Shown here: in pieces, positions 7,097 through 16,050 of the stretch
Position numbering within the stretch: the first letter of the stretch is position 1
How the letters are laid out: each line of letters starts with the position of its first letter
Source of the DNA: an uncultured Clostridium sp.
Lineage (GTDB): Bacteria > Bacillota > Clostridia > TANB77 > CAG-508
Assembly (NCBI GenBank): GCA_948468275.1
Contig: CAOKHI010000023.1
Coordinates: 1-32,780 of the forward strand
Direction: 5' to 3'
Length of the DNA stretch: 32,780 nt
The notes under the pieces: generated by a model
What the model was told of the DNA's origin: nothing
The model's database searches: none
What the model saw: only the letters and a program-made list of their open reading frames with translations
Program-made: the position numbers and the translations under genes

Positions 7097-8353
7097 TTAT
7101 GAAACATCTCGCATTTGTTTTATCATTAAATCTGCAAATACTCCATACCCTGTTTGTGGATCGTTTACTAAGACATGTGTTAATGCTCCTATTATTTTTC
7201 CGTTTTGTATTATAGGACTACCACTCATTCCTTGTATTATTCCTCCTGTTTTTTCTAATAATTCTTTATCTGTTACTTTTAGTAGCATGCTTTTATTGTT
7301 TTCATTATTATTTTTATAGATTTTTTGAATTTCTACTTCATATTCTTTTGTTTTATTGTTTTCTAATGTACACATTATTGTTGCCTTTCCTTCTTTTATT
7401 TCTTCCCTTGATGCTATTTCTAAACTTTTAGACATATCTATATTTAATGTATTTATATTAGTTAGTTTTCCATATACTCCAAATTCAGTATTTTTATATA
7501 TTTGACCTATTACAGTTTGATTTTCTATAGAACCTTGTATTTTTCCTGGATTTCCTTTTTTTCCTTTTATTATTGATACTATTTTTGTTGTTATGAAATC
7601 TCCTTTTGCTATGTTTAATATTTTTCCTGTATCTATATCTACTATTCCATGTCCTAATGCTGCAAACGTTTTTGTTGATGGCTCATAAAAACTTACTGTT
7701 CCTACTCCTGCTGCTGCATCTCTTACCCATAAACCCAATTTATAACTATTATCTGTTCCTTTTATTGGTGTAATTGTTGTTTGTAATTTTTCTCCTTCTC
7801 TTACATATTCTAAGTTTAATTCTTTTCCTTTAGATTTATTTACTGTGTCTAATAAATCTGCTGTACATGTTATTGTATTTTCATCTATACTAATTATCAT
7901 ATCTCCTTCTTCAATTCCTGTATTTTCATATGGTTTATGCTTATTGTTGTCATCTCCTTGTATTTCTGTCATTCCTACTACTAAAACTCCACTTGTGTAT
8001 AATTTTAGTCCAACTGCATTTCCTAATGGAACAACAGATGTTTTTGGTAAAACATTTACTGTTATATCTTTTAGTGGTATTTTTCCAAATAGGTTTAATT
8101 TAAATTTTGTTTTTTGTGTAGATATTTTTGTGCTATCTATTAAGCTAGATGTTTCTACTGTTATATATTTATTTATTTCTTTTGGGTTTATATTATCTTC
8201 GTTTTGTTGTATATTTACTCCTAAAACTGTTTCTAATTGTAATGTTTCTCCTTCAAATAATACTATGTTATTGGGTATTGATGTAATATTAGTTACATAT
8301 ACTAATATTAATAATAAAAAACTAATTATAAATATTTTTTTTGCTGTTTTCAT
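7097..8353 (-). CDS. spoIVB: SpoIVB serine peptidase (stage IV sporulation)
   Basis: SpoIVB is secreted from the forespore and cleaves SpoIVFA to activate pro-sigma-K processing. The protein has an N-terminal membrane/signal helix (FIISFLLLILVYVTNI), a central PDZ domain (GVLVVGMTEI to the EEGDMIISIDE segment), and a C-terminal peptidase domain. The catalytic histidine lies in ALGHGIVDIDTG and the serine in IIQGMSGSPIIQNGKIIGAL, followed by VLVNDPQTGYG. The start is ambiguous: an ATG at 8365 touches the SD AAAGGA with almost no spacing, while the in-frame ATG at 8353 is 12 bases from it. I use 8353. The presence of this gene implies endospore formation. Length is about 418 residues, normal for the family. 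Confidence 0.93.
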   Translation of the reverse strand: MKTAKKIFIISFLLLILVYVTNITSIPNNIVLFEGETLQLETVLGVNIQQNEDNINPKEINKYITVETSSLIDSTKISTQKTKFKLNLFGKIPLKDITVNVLPKTSVVPLGNAVGLKLYTSGVLVVGMTEIQGDDNNKHKPYENTGIEEGDMIISIDENTITCTADLLDTVNKSKGKELNLEYVREGEKLQTTITPIKGTDNSYKLGLWVRDAAAGVGTVSFYEPSTKTFAALGHGIVDIDTGKILNIAKGDFITTKIVSIIKGKKGNPGKIQGSIENQTVIGQIYKNTEFGVYGKLTNINTLNIDMSKSLEIASREEIKEGKATIMCTLENNKTKEYEVEIQKIYKNNNENNKSMLLKVTDKELLEKTGGIIQGMSGSPIIQNGKIIGALTHVLVNDPQTGYGVFADLMIKQMRDVS

Positions 8354-8365
8354 AATAAAGTTCAT

Positions 8366-8622
8366 TCCTTTCTTTATTGTGATGTTTGTTACTATATGAT
8401 GGTTTTAGATATGTTTCTTTAATATTGTTGCTAGTACTTTTATATATTAATCTATTAAAGGTTTTGTTTTTCTACCATTATATAGTATCCATTTCTTAAA
8501 GTTTTTAGATGATATTATTTAAAACTGTTTAAATTTTTCAAATTTGTATCAATCTGTACTTATTTTTAATATTTATATCTAGTTTCTCCATTTTTTTTAT
8601 TTTAAAACATGAAAAATATATC
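8366..8622. other. AT-rich intergenic region upstream of spoIVB
   Basis: I see no gene here. A CATCATA string lies upstream of spoIVB on the minus strand and would suit a forespore-type -10, but no matching -35 is placed correctly, so I do not call a promoter. Confidence 0.4.
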
Positions 8623-8655
8623 AAAAAAAATTGATTTGTTAAAATCAATTTTTTT
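8623..8655 (-). terminator. Terminator of the Tad-like operon
   Basis: AAAAAATTGATTT pairs with AAATCAATTTTTTT across a short loop. On the minus strand a long T-run follows. It lies 15 bases after the stop at 8670, the last gene of the operon. Confidence 0.85.
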
Positions 8656-8669
8656 AATTTATCTAATTT

Positions 8670-10202
8670 CTAAATTTTATTTTCTAGCATTTTTGTAACT
8701 CTATCTAAATTGTATCTTTCTCGTGCAAGTGCTGAGTAAAATGCTCTTTTTTTATTATCACTTAGATTATTTACTTGTAATTGCTCATTTAGAGAATTTA
8801 CTATACATGTATAACATGCGTATTCTGTATGTCTATAATAACTACTATTATTTGATGTATCTTTAACAAGTTTAAAATCTGCACTTTTGTATCCTACTAA
8901 ATTTTGATTATTTTCTTGTACTTGTTCACAATTTATTTTATGGTATTGTCTTTCAGATATAAAATATAAAGTTTTTGGATTTATAAATTGCTTATTATTA
9001 GTGCTTGTTATTATTGCATAATTATTATATAAAGTATTTCCAACTGGCAACCCTTGCATAAAACTAATAATATTAATATTGGTTAATAATTTTTCCCAAT
9101 CATCAGATGTCAATATTGGCATTGAAAATGTATTTGATTTCTCTGTATGCATACTGTATAGCATCATAGCATTATTTAAATTTTCTTGTATAGAATTTCT
9201 CATAATTTCTCTTTTATGTTGTGTAAATACTGATGATAATTCTTCTGGATTATTATTTGAACCAACTGCTAAAATTCTTGTATTATCATTTTTTAATTCA
9301 TTATATTTTTGCCCATCACTTCTAATTGCATTATTTGGTCTTACAGTATCTAATAATTGTGAATTTGATAATATCTCTGAAGTAAAATTTAGCGCTTCTT
9401 TATAATATTTTATAGCACTGTCATCTTCTAGTTGTTCATTTTGATTTATATTACTTAAATATAATTTTTTTAAATTATTTACAGTAAACCAACCAGCTTC
9501 ATCCTTATATACTTTTTTATTATTTATATATTTATAAGCAAATTCTTTACGTACTACAGTATTATTTTCTTCTACTGCAATAATTTCTTTTAGATTTTCT
9601 TTTGTTATAGTAATTCCATTTACTCTAGTTCCATCTGGACTTACTTTAGATGTATCTATTAAATATCCAGATTTTGAAATATATTCTCCACCAACATTTC
9701 CATATATTGTAATATAATTATCTAATGAATAGTTCACAACTAAATCATTTTGCCCCTTTACATACCTTGCTGAATAGTGTACATACGGTTTTAAAATATG
9801 TTCATATTTTGTTTTGGTTTCACCGTTTTCTTCATATATAGCTTCATTTGGTGCATATATATAATATCCATCATACAAAGTAAATACAATTGCTGGTATA
9901 TATGGATTTATAGAACTTGAACTAGCTCCAGGAGTTCCTAAGTTTGATGCTAAACTTGTAAAAAAGGAATTCACTGATGCTTGTATATCTCTTCTTATTG
10001 AATCAGCATTTGTTGTATATTCACTATTTGCTGTGTTTAATTCAAATGATATTACAGCATCATGTGTTGCATCCATTAATTTTGTATCATATGATTGCTG
10101 TAATGATGCTGTATCGATTTGTGTTCCTATATATGCAGATAGTATTAATGTTACTGGTATTATTATTATTGAAAATATAACAGTCATGTTTTGTAATTTC
10201 AT
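8670..10202 (-). CDS. Large membrane-anchored pilin-like protein (TadE/TadG-like layout), last gene of the Tad-like operon
   Basis: The 510-residue protein has one N-terminal hydrophobic helix (MTVIFSIIIIPVTLILSAYI) followed by TQIDTASLQQSYDTKLMDAT, then HDAVISFELN and a long extracytoplasmic domain. The N-terminal helix followed by an amphipathic 'KLxDATHDA' stretch resembles TadE/TadG pseudopilins; the rest is unrecognised. The ATG at 10202 is preceded by AAGGTG with 6-base spacing. The GTG three codons earlier is part of that SD, so I reject it as the start. Two cysteines near residues 452-455 (CYTC) could form a disulfide. It is separated from the rest of the operon by a palindromic element. 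It may be the tip or adhesive subunit, a guess from its size and position. Confidence 0.65.
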   Translation of the reverse strand: MKLQNMTVIFSIIIIPVTLILSAYIGTQIDTASLQQSYDTKLMDATHDAVISFELNTANSEYTTNADSIRRDIQASVNSFFTSLASNLGTPGASSSSINPYIPAIVFTLYDGYYIYAPNEAIYEENGETKTKYEHILKPYVHYSARYVKGQNDLVVNYSLDNYITIYGNVGGEYISKSGYLIDTSKVSPDGTRVNGITITKENLKEIIAVEENNTVVRKEFAYKYINNKKVYKDEAGWFTVNNLKKLYLSNINQNEQLEDDSAIKYYKEALNFTSEILSNSQLLDTVRPNNAIRSDGQKYNELKNDNTRILAVGSNNNPEELSSVFTQHKREIMRNSIQENLNNAMMLYSMHTEKSNTFSMPILTSDDWEKLLTNINIISFMQGLPVGNTLYNNYAIITSTNNKQFINPKTLYFISERQYHKINCEQVQENNQNLVGYKSADFKLVKDTSNNSSYYRHTEYACYTCIVNSLNEQLQVNNLSDNKKRAFYSALARERYNLDRVTKMLENKI

Positions 10203-10245
10203 TTTTATCACCTTACTTAATAAATGCTACTTGCATTTACAGTTC

Positions 10246-10385
10246 TAGCTTAAATTTCTTCTATTAATTAAGAAATATATTATTTTTTGCCATTATCGCA
10301 CTTCACTGCTAATGGGGCCTTATCACATTTAAAGATGCATTGACTTTCATTACAAAAATAATATATTTCTTCTTTCAAAATTTAG
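10246..10385. repeat. Palindromic intergenic element, copy 4 (diverged)
   Basis: The 18-base arms 10270-10287 and 10354-10371 (AAGAAATATATTATTTTT and its complement) are perfect, with a loop of about 66 bases. The block TTTCATTACAAAA next to the right arm matches CTTCATTACAAAA in copy 3. The GC-rich core is replaced by other sequence. It lies inside the Tad-like operon between its last two genes. Confidence 0.65.
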
Positions 10386-10401
10386 CATTAACTTAAAAAT
10401 A

Positions 10402-10923
10402 TTAGTTACCATTTGTCATAACGACTCCAGAATGTCTACCAGAAATATTATAAGAATCATTTCCACTTATGCTATAAAAGAAATTTTTAAGCATTTGTGC
10501 TATTGTTGTGTTGGTATTTTTTACATTTACAGATATTATATCTCCTTCTTTTAAGTTCATAACGCTTTTGTTATTAACTTTTTCCATTATTTGAGATGTA
10601 TATTCTGAATAATAAATGTTTTCACCTATTTTATCTTGTGTAGTTTGGGATGTTTTCTTTCCTGGGTTTTCATCTAAAATTTTAGCTTCTAATTCAACTT
10701 CATAGCTGTTTCCTGTTGCTGCTAATGTTTGTACAAATGCATTATAATTATCTTGTGTTATTTTTCCAGTAGCACGTATATTATCAACAAATTCTACTGT
10801 TTCTGTTTGTACTCCTAATTGTGATATGTCATCATTTCTTTCGGATATAGACATAAGTGGAAATACGAACATAAGTATTGCTGCTAAAAATATTGCTACT
10901 ACTGTTATTAAAGTATCGCCCAT
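10402..10923 (-). CDS. Membrane-anchored pilin-like protein of the Tad-like operon
   Basis: The 173-residue protein begins MGDTLITVVAIFLAAILMFV, a short polar head and one hydrophobic helix, then FPLMSISERNDDISQLGVQT and an extracytoplasmic domain rich in Thr, Asn and Gly. No family is recognised. The domain includes TGKITQDNYNAFVQTLAAT and YEVELEAKI, which resembles wording seen in TadE-type and archaeal-like minor pilins, but this is weak. It lies 23 bp after its upstream neighbour with an SD (AAGGAGGGAATG). Probably a minor subunit. Confidence 0.6.
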   Translation of the reverse strand: MGDTLITVVAIFLAAILMFVFPLMSISERNDDISQLGVQTETVEFVDNIRATGKITQDNYNAFVQTLAATGNSYEVELEAKILDENPGKKTSQTTQDKIGENIYYSEYTSQIMEKVNNKSVMNLKEGDIISVNVKNTNTTIAQMLKNFFYSISGNDSYNISGRHSGVVMTNGN

Positions 10924-10946
10924 TTTACATTCCCTCCTTCCTAAGA

Positions 10947-11708
10947 TTATTGTAATATATAAATTATTTCTAGTTTTTTATTTCCTTTTATTGTTTCTAT
11001 TGAATCTTCACCATCTGTAACTGTTTGCCCACTTGTAGATATTTCTATAAATTTTTCTTTAAAATTTCTATTTTTGTATTGATATAAATTTTTTCCATAG
11101 TATGTTATACCATTTTTAGTATAGCTTCCATCTAAATTCATATCTGCTTTAATTCTTTCTACTGTATCTTTTTCAGGATCACCTATCCATGGTGATACAA
11201 TATTAATATTTGTTGCCTTATCTGATTTTCCTTTATATAAATCTTTATCTAGTTGATTCATTATATTTTCATTAGTACCTAATTCGTAGTTTACTAAATC
11301 TTGAACTTCTTTTAGTCTTGCAGAAACTTCATTATATGTTTTTTTTGCATCTTCATCGTTTAATTTATCTTTTCTTTTTAATATATCATTCCAGTTTCCC
11401 ATAAATCCTTCTGTAAATAAGTCATATCTAACTATTGCTTTACCTTTTTCATCAAAAATTGTTACTGCATATTGTTCTTTTGCGTATCTATGTATTGTTG
11501 GTAGTAATATTTCAAAGCTTACTATTCTTTCTTCAGCATTATAGGATTTTTCTGTAGCATATTCATAGTACTGTGTTTTATCTTTTAGTTTAAATATTGC
11601 TTCAGATGTTACTCTTGCTTGTCCTATAACTGAAAATGTTAATGTTAAAGCTATAGCAAAAATCAATACACCAAATGCAATTTTAAGTGCATCTACAGTA
11701 TTCTCCAT
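10947..11708 (-). CDS. MENT-type pilin-like protein of the Tad-like operon
   Basis: The 253-residue protein begins MENTVDALKIAFGVLIFAIA, matching the short MEN..x.AL head and immediate hydrophobic helix of its upstream neighbours. The exported domain has YYEYATEKSYNAEERIVSFE and continues to a C-terminal beta-rich stretch ending KLEIIYILQ. There is no prepilin peptidase site (no Gly followed by a hydrophobic run with Glu at +5). Function is unknown beyond its place in the operon. Confidence 0.6.
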   Translation of the reverse strand: MENTVDALKIAFGVLIFAIALTLTFSVIGQARVTSEAIFKLKDKTQYYEYATEKSYNAEERIVSFEILLPTIHRYAKEQYAVTIFDEKGKAIVRYDLFTEGFMGNWNDILKRKDKLNDEDAKKTYNEVSARLKEVQDLVNYELGTNENIMNQLDKDLYKGKSDKATNINIVSPWIGDPEKDTVERIKADMNLDGSYTKNGITYYGKNLYQYKNRNFKEKFIEISTSGQTVTDGEDSIETIKGNKKLEIIYILQ

Positions 11709-11733
11709 AATACCTCATTCCTTTTTAAGTGTT

Positions 11734-12174
11734 TTATTTTGTTTCTTTTTTTGTTATTTTTACACTTTCTACCAATCCTGTTTTCGTATTTTGTGTTAAT
11801 ACAACTTCATATATTCCACCTGTATTAATTGAAGCTCTTAATTTTGACATCTCATCTGCACCTAAGTTGTCTTTAGTTGCGCTAATTGTTGCCTCTCCTG
11901 TAATTGATACCAATTTACCATCAATATCTTTATTAGCACTATTACTTGTAATTATATTTCCAATAAGTGCTCTTACGCTTGATCCTCTTACGTTTTCTCC
12001 TTCATATGGTACAAAATTGTTATTAAACATTTGCTTTTCTGTTGCACTCATTTGTAATACTGCTTCGTCTATTCCTCCTTGTGCTCCTTGAAATACTAAC
12101 ATTCCTACTCCTATTAATAATATTGAAATTAGTATAGCTCCTGCAATTATTAGAGCTTTTGATGCATTCTCCAT
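11734..12174 (-). CDS. MENA-type pilin-like protein, candidate major subunit
   Basis: The 146-residue protein begins MENASKALIIAGAILISILL, a 7-residue polar head then one helix, followed by GVGMLVFQGAQGGIDEAVLQ. The exported part includes FVPYEGENVRGSSVRALIGN, ITGEATISA, and ends in a beta-strand pair with VVLTQNTKTGLVESVKITKK. It has the simplest and most compact sequence of the set, so it is a candidate major subunit, but expression data would be needed. SD AAAGGAGG precedes the ATG. Confidence 0.6.
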   Translation of the reverse strand: MENASKALIIAGAILISILLIGVGMLVFQGAQGGIDEAVLQMSATEKQMFNNNFVPYEGENVRGSSVRALIGNIITSNSANKDIDGKLVSITGEATISATKDNLGADEMSKLRASINTGGIYEVVLTQNTKTGLVESVKITKKETK

Positions 12175-12255
12175 AATATTTTCCTCCTTTGATTTTTTAA
12201 TACTTAGTTTATCTGTATATTTAATTAGATTATTCTAATCTAAAATTTAATAACT

Positions 12256-12693
12256 TTATTCTTCTAACTGCTCAAAAATAATTTTACTTATTTTTTTTGT
12301 TTTATCATTATATTCTATCTTGCTACATTTAAATTTTATTAAATTGAAATTTTTTACAAAACCTGTTATTCCTGTTTTTTCTATTGTTTCCATTTGATAT
12401 GTTGTCTTTTTTCCTTCATTTAACATTATTACTTCTACTTTAATTGAATTATCGTCTTGTATGAAGAAACCTTTTTCATCTTTTGCTACCTCATTTTTTA
12501 TGTTATTATTTATTGCTTTATTTATTATTGTTGTAACATTTGTACCAAAAACTTCTTTATCTTCATATATTTCATATTCTTTATTATATTCGTTTATATT
12601 GTTTATTTTTCTTATATTATTACTAATAATTACAGCTATTATAATAATTATTATAAAAATTACAGATAAAATATATATAAATGTTTTTTTCAC
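12256..12693 (-). CDS. Pilin-like protein with GTG start and its own promoter
   Basis: The 145-residue protein begins MKKTFIYILSVIFIIIIIIA rather than MEN, but its exported domain matches the 13330-13899 product. Both have a YNKEYEIYEDKEVFGT/FNKEYESYNKKLLRGT module, then NVTTIINKAINNN, and end with FKCSKIEYNDKTKKISKIIF. It starts at GTG (12693) behind AAAGGG. A consensus sigma-A promoter lies directly upstream, so it can be expressed apart from the rest of the operon. Probable minor subunit of the same apparatus. Confidence 0.6.
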   Translation of the reverse strand: MKKTFIYILSVIFIIIIIIAVIISNNIRKINNINEYNKEYEIYEDKEVFGTNVTTIINKAINNNIKNEVAKDEKGFFIQDDNSIKVEVIMLNEGKKTTYQMETIEKTGITGFVKNFNLIKFKCSKIEYNDKTKKISKIIFEQLEE

Positions 12694-12711
12694 AAAAGTT
12701 TCCCTTTCTTT

Positions 12712-12740
12712 ATTATAATACTTTTTTCTAATTTTATCAA
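12712..12740 (-). promoter_or_regulatory. Internal sigma-A promoter inside the Tad-like operon
   Basis: On the minus strand TTGATA (12740-12735) and TATAAT (12717-12712) are separated by 17 bases. It falls in the 182-bp gap upstream of the GTG-start pilin-like gene, the largest element-free gap in the operon, and could drive the five downstream subunit genes. Confidence 0.7.
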
Positions 12741-12875
12741 CAGTCTTAGCAGTTTTTTAATCCTTTTTTTATTACTAATTAATGGTTTTGTATATAAAAA
12801 TATCCAAATAGCATGTTAGCTTCTACATTTTATATCTGCATAATATCTTAGTAGTTGCTTCTTATTAGTAATTAT

Positions 12876-13313
12876 TTATTTGTTTTTTGTAATTCTTATT
12901 TCTTTTACTTTTTTAGTATTAGTATCATATTTAGTAATATTACATGTAAACAATATAGGTGTATTTGGATCTGTGTTATTTTTTATGAATTCATATGTTT
13001 TATTTTCACTATATGTATCTATTCTGTTATTTTCATAAAACACTTTAATAAATAAGTTTTCTTCTTGCACTTTGTGATTATAGTCTTTAGCTAAATTTAG
13101 TATTGTTATAACATCTTGTGCTACTAAATCTTGTCTTTTATCATATATCTCAAATTGTTCATTAAATTCATATAGTACTTTCATTTCTATATTAGAATTT
13201 ACTGTTTCAGAAAAATTCGCTATACCTGTAAATATGGCCATCATTAGAGTAAGTAATAATACACCTATTAAAATTTCTCCTGCAAATATTAATGCTTTTG
13301 CTGCATTTTCCAT
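12876..13313 (-). CDS. MENA-type pilin-like protein
   Basis: The 145-residue protein begins MENAAKALIFAGEILIGVLL, then TLMMAIFTGIANFSETVNSN. The exported module is shared with its neighbours: YEFNEQFEIYDKRQDLVAQD, VITILNLAKDYN, and a final FTCNITKYDTNTKKVKEIRI. A glutamate sits in the hydrophobic helix (GEILIG), as in type IV pilins, but the head before it is only 12 residues and lacks a processing motif. Confidence 0.6.
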   Translation of the reverse strand: MENAAKALIFAGEILIGVLLLTLMMAIFTGIANFSETVNSNIEMKVLYEFNEQFEIYDKRQDLVAQDVITILNLAKDYNHKVQEENLFIKVFYENNRIDTYSENKTYEFIKNNTDPNTPILFTCNITKYDTNTKKVKEIRITKNK

Positions 13314-13329
13314 GTAAAATCACTCCTCT

Positions 13330-13899
13330 TTAGTCATAGATAATTCCATTTTCATACTCATTTTGATGCATTTTTCTTTCTGTAAACTGCATTTTGCTTA
13401 CTCTTCCTGTAGTTTTATTATATTCTAACTTTGTACAGTCAAATATTCTTCTTTTGAAATCAGTAAATACTTCTTTATTATTACGAATGTTTTTTTGATA
13501 ATCTTCAATTGTATACCACTTGTCAATTTTAAATGTTACATTGCCATGATTAATATCCCATCCTCCAGCTTGATTTTTATTTGCAACATAAACTATTTCT
13601 TCTTTCATCATAAATTCTACATCCATTATATAATTTGGTTCATTATATTCTTTTGTATATTTGTAATTATTATCTAATACTTTATTTATAACAGATATTA
13701 CATCTGTACCTCTTAAAAGTTTTTTATTGTATGATTCATATTCTTTATTAAATGCTACTAGTTGTTCAATTTCTTTTTGGTCTTCTTCGCTTTTAAATAA
13801 TGAACTAGAAGAGCCAAACATGGCTACTATTGCTGATATTATTAGTACAGCTACTAATAAACCTCCTGCTATTGTTAATGCTTTTGATGCATTTTCCAT
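13330..13899 (-). CDS. MENA-type pilin-like protein, first subunit gene
   Basis: The 189-residue protein begins MENASKALTIAGGLLVAVLI, then ISAIVAMFGSSSSLFKSEED. The exported domain contains FNKEYESYNKKLLRGTDVIS, INKVLDNNYKY and a C-terminal FDCTKLEYNKTTGRVSKMQF. A single cysteine is conserved at this last site in the two related subunits (CSKIEYN, CNITKYD). It follows the platform gene by 17 bp with SD AAAGGAGG. Confidence 0.62.
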   Translation of the reverse strand: MENASKALTIAGGLLVAVLIISAIVAMFGSSSSLFKSEEDQKEIEQLVAFNKEYESYNKKLLRGTDVISVINKVLDNNYKYTKEYNEPNYIMDVEFMMKEEIVYVANKNQAGGWDINHGNVTFKIDKWYTIEDYQKNIRNNKEVFTDFKRRIFDCTKLEYNKTTGRVSKMQFTERKMHQNEYENGIIYD

Positions 13900-13916
13900 G
13901 TTTATCTCCTCCTTTT

Positions 13917-15995
13917 TTACATCATTTTAGTCATTGTATTAAATGAGCTTGTCATACTCATCATTCCAATTGCAACTAATGGAATAATTAAGTATCCAAC
14001 GAATAGACATACCATTGGAGCAAATCCAATTCCTTTTCCTATCATTCCTTTTTTAGATATTAGTCTTTCATTTGATTCTTTTCTCTTCTCTTGATAATAT
14101 GCTCTTTCTGTATCTAATTCATCAAATGCGTCTTTTATTGGTATTTTTTCAACTGCTGCTTGAAGACTTTCTATTATTCGTATAAATTGTACATATGATA
14201 CATCATTTTTTAGTTCTTCTAATGCTTCCCATGCTCCACTTTCATAGTTGTTAACGCATTTTGTTATTGGTTCTTTAAATATATTTGCATATCTTTCTAG
14301 CCATTCTAATATTATTTCTACATTTACTCTTTCTATTTTCATTAGCATGAGTATAATTGTTTGAAATTGCATTACTTCATCTTCCATATCTAATTGTCTC
14401 ATTTTTACTTGGAACATTAATATCCACATAGGTGCCATATATCCTATTGCTGAGAATACTAATGCAAGTAATACTTCAAACCATTTTAAATATTCACTAT
14501 TTATTACCTTTAATTTTGTATATACTTTTTCTGAATGTGTATCTAACTCTTCATCTGTTGCACCTTCATAGTATTTTGAATATTTCATTGCATTTCGTAT
14601 TTGTTCTTTAGTTGTATTTGGTTTGCCTTTAAATTTATCTAAAAAGTAATTATGTTTTTTTGTTGTTTCCATCGCTTTTTTTTCATCTGCTGGTGACATT
14701 TGTCCTAATATATTGTAATCACTGTCTGGTTGTTCATAAATATACTTAACTGAAATTCTATGTAATTGGTAGAACATAAATACTGATACTACACATGTTA
14801 CTAATGTAATTGCAATTCTATTTATGTATAACCATTCTATTTTAGATTTAGATGCTGCATCTTTAAGTAGTCTAACTACTTTTCTATGGTCTCGTGTTCC
14901 TGGTTTTGGCATAAATAAATCTATTACTTTTTTTATTTGCTTGTTTTTATATAATTTTGCTTGCCATGGATTTTCTGTATTTTTCATGTTTGCATTTGTT
15001 GATGAATTGTCTTTGATTTTTCTAATTAGTATGTAACATATAAATGTAAGTATAAGTATTAATGTTTGTACTATTAATCCACCTTTTCCATTATAAAATT
15101 GTCCTGTAAAACTAAATTGTGATACTGCCCAATTTTTTACTGGTTCTAAAAATAGTATTGGCACTGCTGCAATTAAAGATAAGCTTTGAAATACATAATC
15201 TAATTTATCTCTTTTTAAAATTTCTAGTTGCATTTCTTGTGTTATGTTATTTAAGTTTTTTAAGTATAATGATGCTCCATTTGTATCTTTTCTATCTCCA
15301 AACTCTCTTGTTAAATATGATATTCCAGCAAATTCTTTTAGGTAACTGTTTGGTGCTATATCATAATATTTTTCTAATTCTGCTTCTGGATCATCAGATA
15401 TTAATACTTCATATATTTTTTCTGCTTGTCTTGAAACTTCTAGCTCGTCATCTTGTGCTACTTCATATATTGCTTCTTCAACCATGTTTGTTTCATGGTA
15501 TGCATGTCTTATTTCAGAGAAAAAATCTATTTGTTGTTTTAATAATTTGTTGTCTATTTTGTCTACCATTCCACCAATTACGGTTTCTATCATAAATACT
15601 TCAAAAATTAGTAATATTGCTAATAATAATGTATTGTTTTTTGCAAATATTATTATAAGTATTGTAAGTGGTATTAATATTAGTAGTGCATTTGTTAGTA
15701 TTTTAGCTGATTGCCTTCTTGTTAAGTATTCGTCTTCTATATGTATTATTTCTAATCGTCTTCTTAGTTTTATTAAATATCTTTTTAATCCAGGAATTTT
15801 TATATATATCATATATAGTTTTTGATATATTACATCTGATGAAAACTTGTTACTTTCTGTTCCTACTTTTAATGCCATTGCCTGTTTTACATCTGATCTA
15901 TTCATTCTTTTCATAAGAATAATATATGTAATTATAACTATAACAAATAATGCTGCAACTCCCATTAATCCATATATTATAATATTGTTTGACAT
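13917..15995 (-). CDS. Inner-membrane platform protein with two GspF-like (TadB/TadC-like) halves
   Basis: The 692-residue integral membrane protein anchors the assembly machine in Tad and type II/IV systems. There is an N-terminal membrane helix, then a first cytoplasmic helical domain (about 130-270, with DFFSEIRHAYHETNMVEEAI) and membrane helices around 270-330. A second half has helices near 390-410, 505-530 and 655-680 and a second helical domain (EVMQFQTIILMLMKIERVNV onward). Tad systems normally encode TadB and TadC as separate proteins; here both seem to be on one chain, with a charged linker. The pattern of T2SSF domains is clear, and the exact halves are approximate. Confidence 0.75.
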   Translation of the reverse strand: MSNNIIIYGLMGVAALFVIVIITYIILMKRMNRSDVKQAMALKVGTESNKFSSDVIYQKLYMIYIKIPGLKRYLIKLRRRLEIIHIEDEYLTRRQSAKILTNALLILIPLTILIIIFAKNNTLLLAILLIFEVFMIETVIGGMVDKIDNKLLKQQIDFFSEIRHAYHETNMVEEAIYEVAQDDELEVSRQAEKIYEVLISDDPEAELEKYYDIAPNSYLKEFAGISYLTREFGDRKDTNGASLYLKNLNNITQEMQLEILKRDKLDYVFQSLSLIAAVPILFLEPVKNWAVSQFSFTGQFYNGKGGLIVQTLILILTFICYILIRKIKDNSSTNANMKNTENPWQAKLYKNKQIKKVIDLFMPKPGTRDHRKVVRLLKDAASKSKIEWLYINRIAITLVTCVVSVFMFYQLHRISVKYIYEQPDSDYNILGQMSPADEKKAMETTKKHNYFLDKFKGKPNTTKEQIRNAMKYSKYYEGATDEELDTHSEKVYTKLKVINSEYLKWFEVLLALVFSAIGYMAPMWILMFQVKMRQLDMEDEVMQFQTIILMLMKIERVNVEIILEWLERYANIFKEPITKCVNNYESGAWEALEELKNDVSYVQFIRIIESLQAAVEKIPIKDAFDELDTERAYYQEKRKESNERLISKKGMIGKGIGFAPMVCLFVGYLIIPLVAIGMMSMTSSFNTMTKMM

Positions 15996-16050
15996 TGACT
16001 AACAGTACCTCCCTTCGAAAGGTTTATCTTTTTTGTTTTTTATTATTTAT

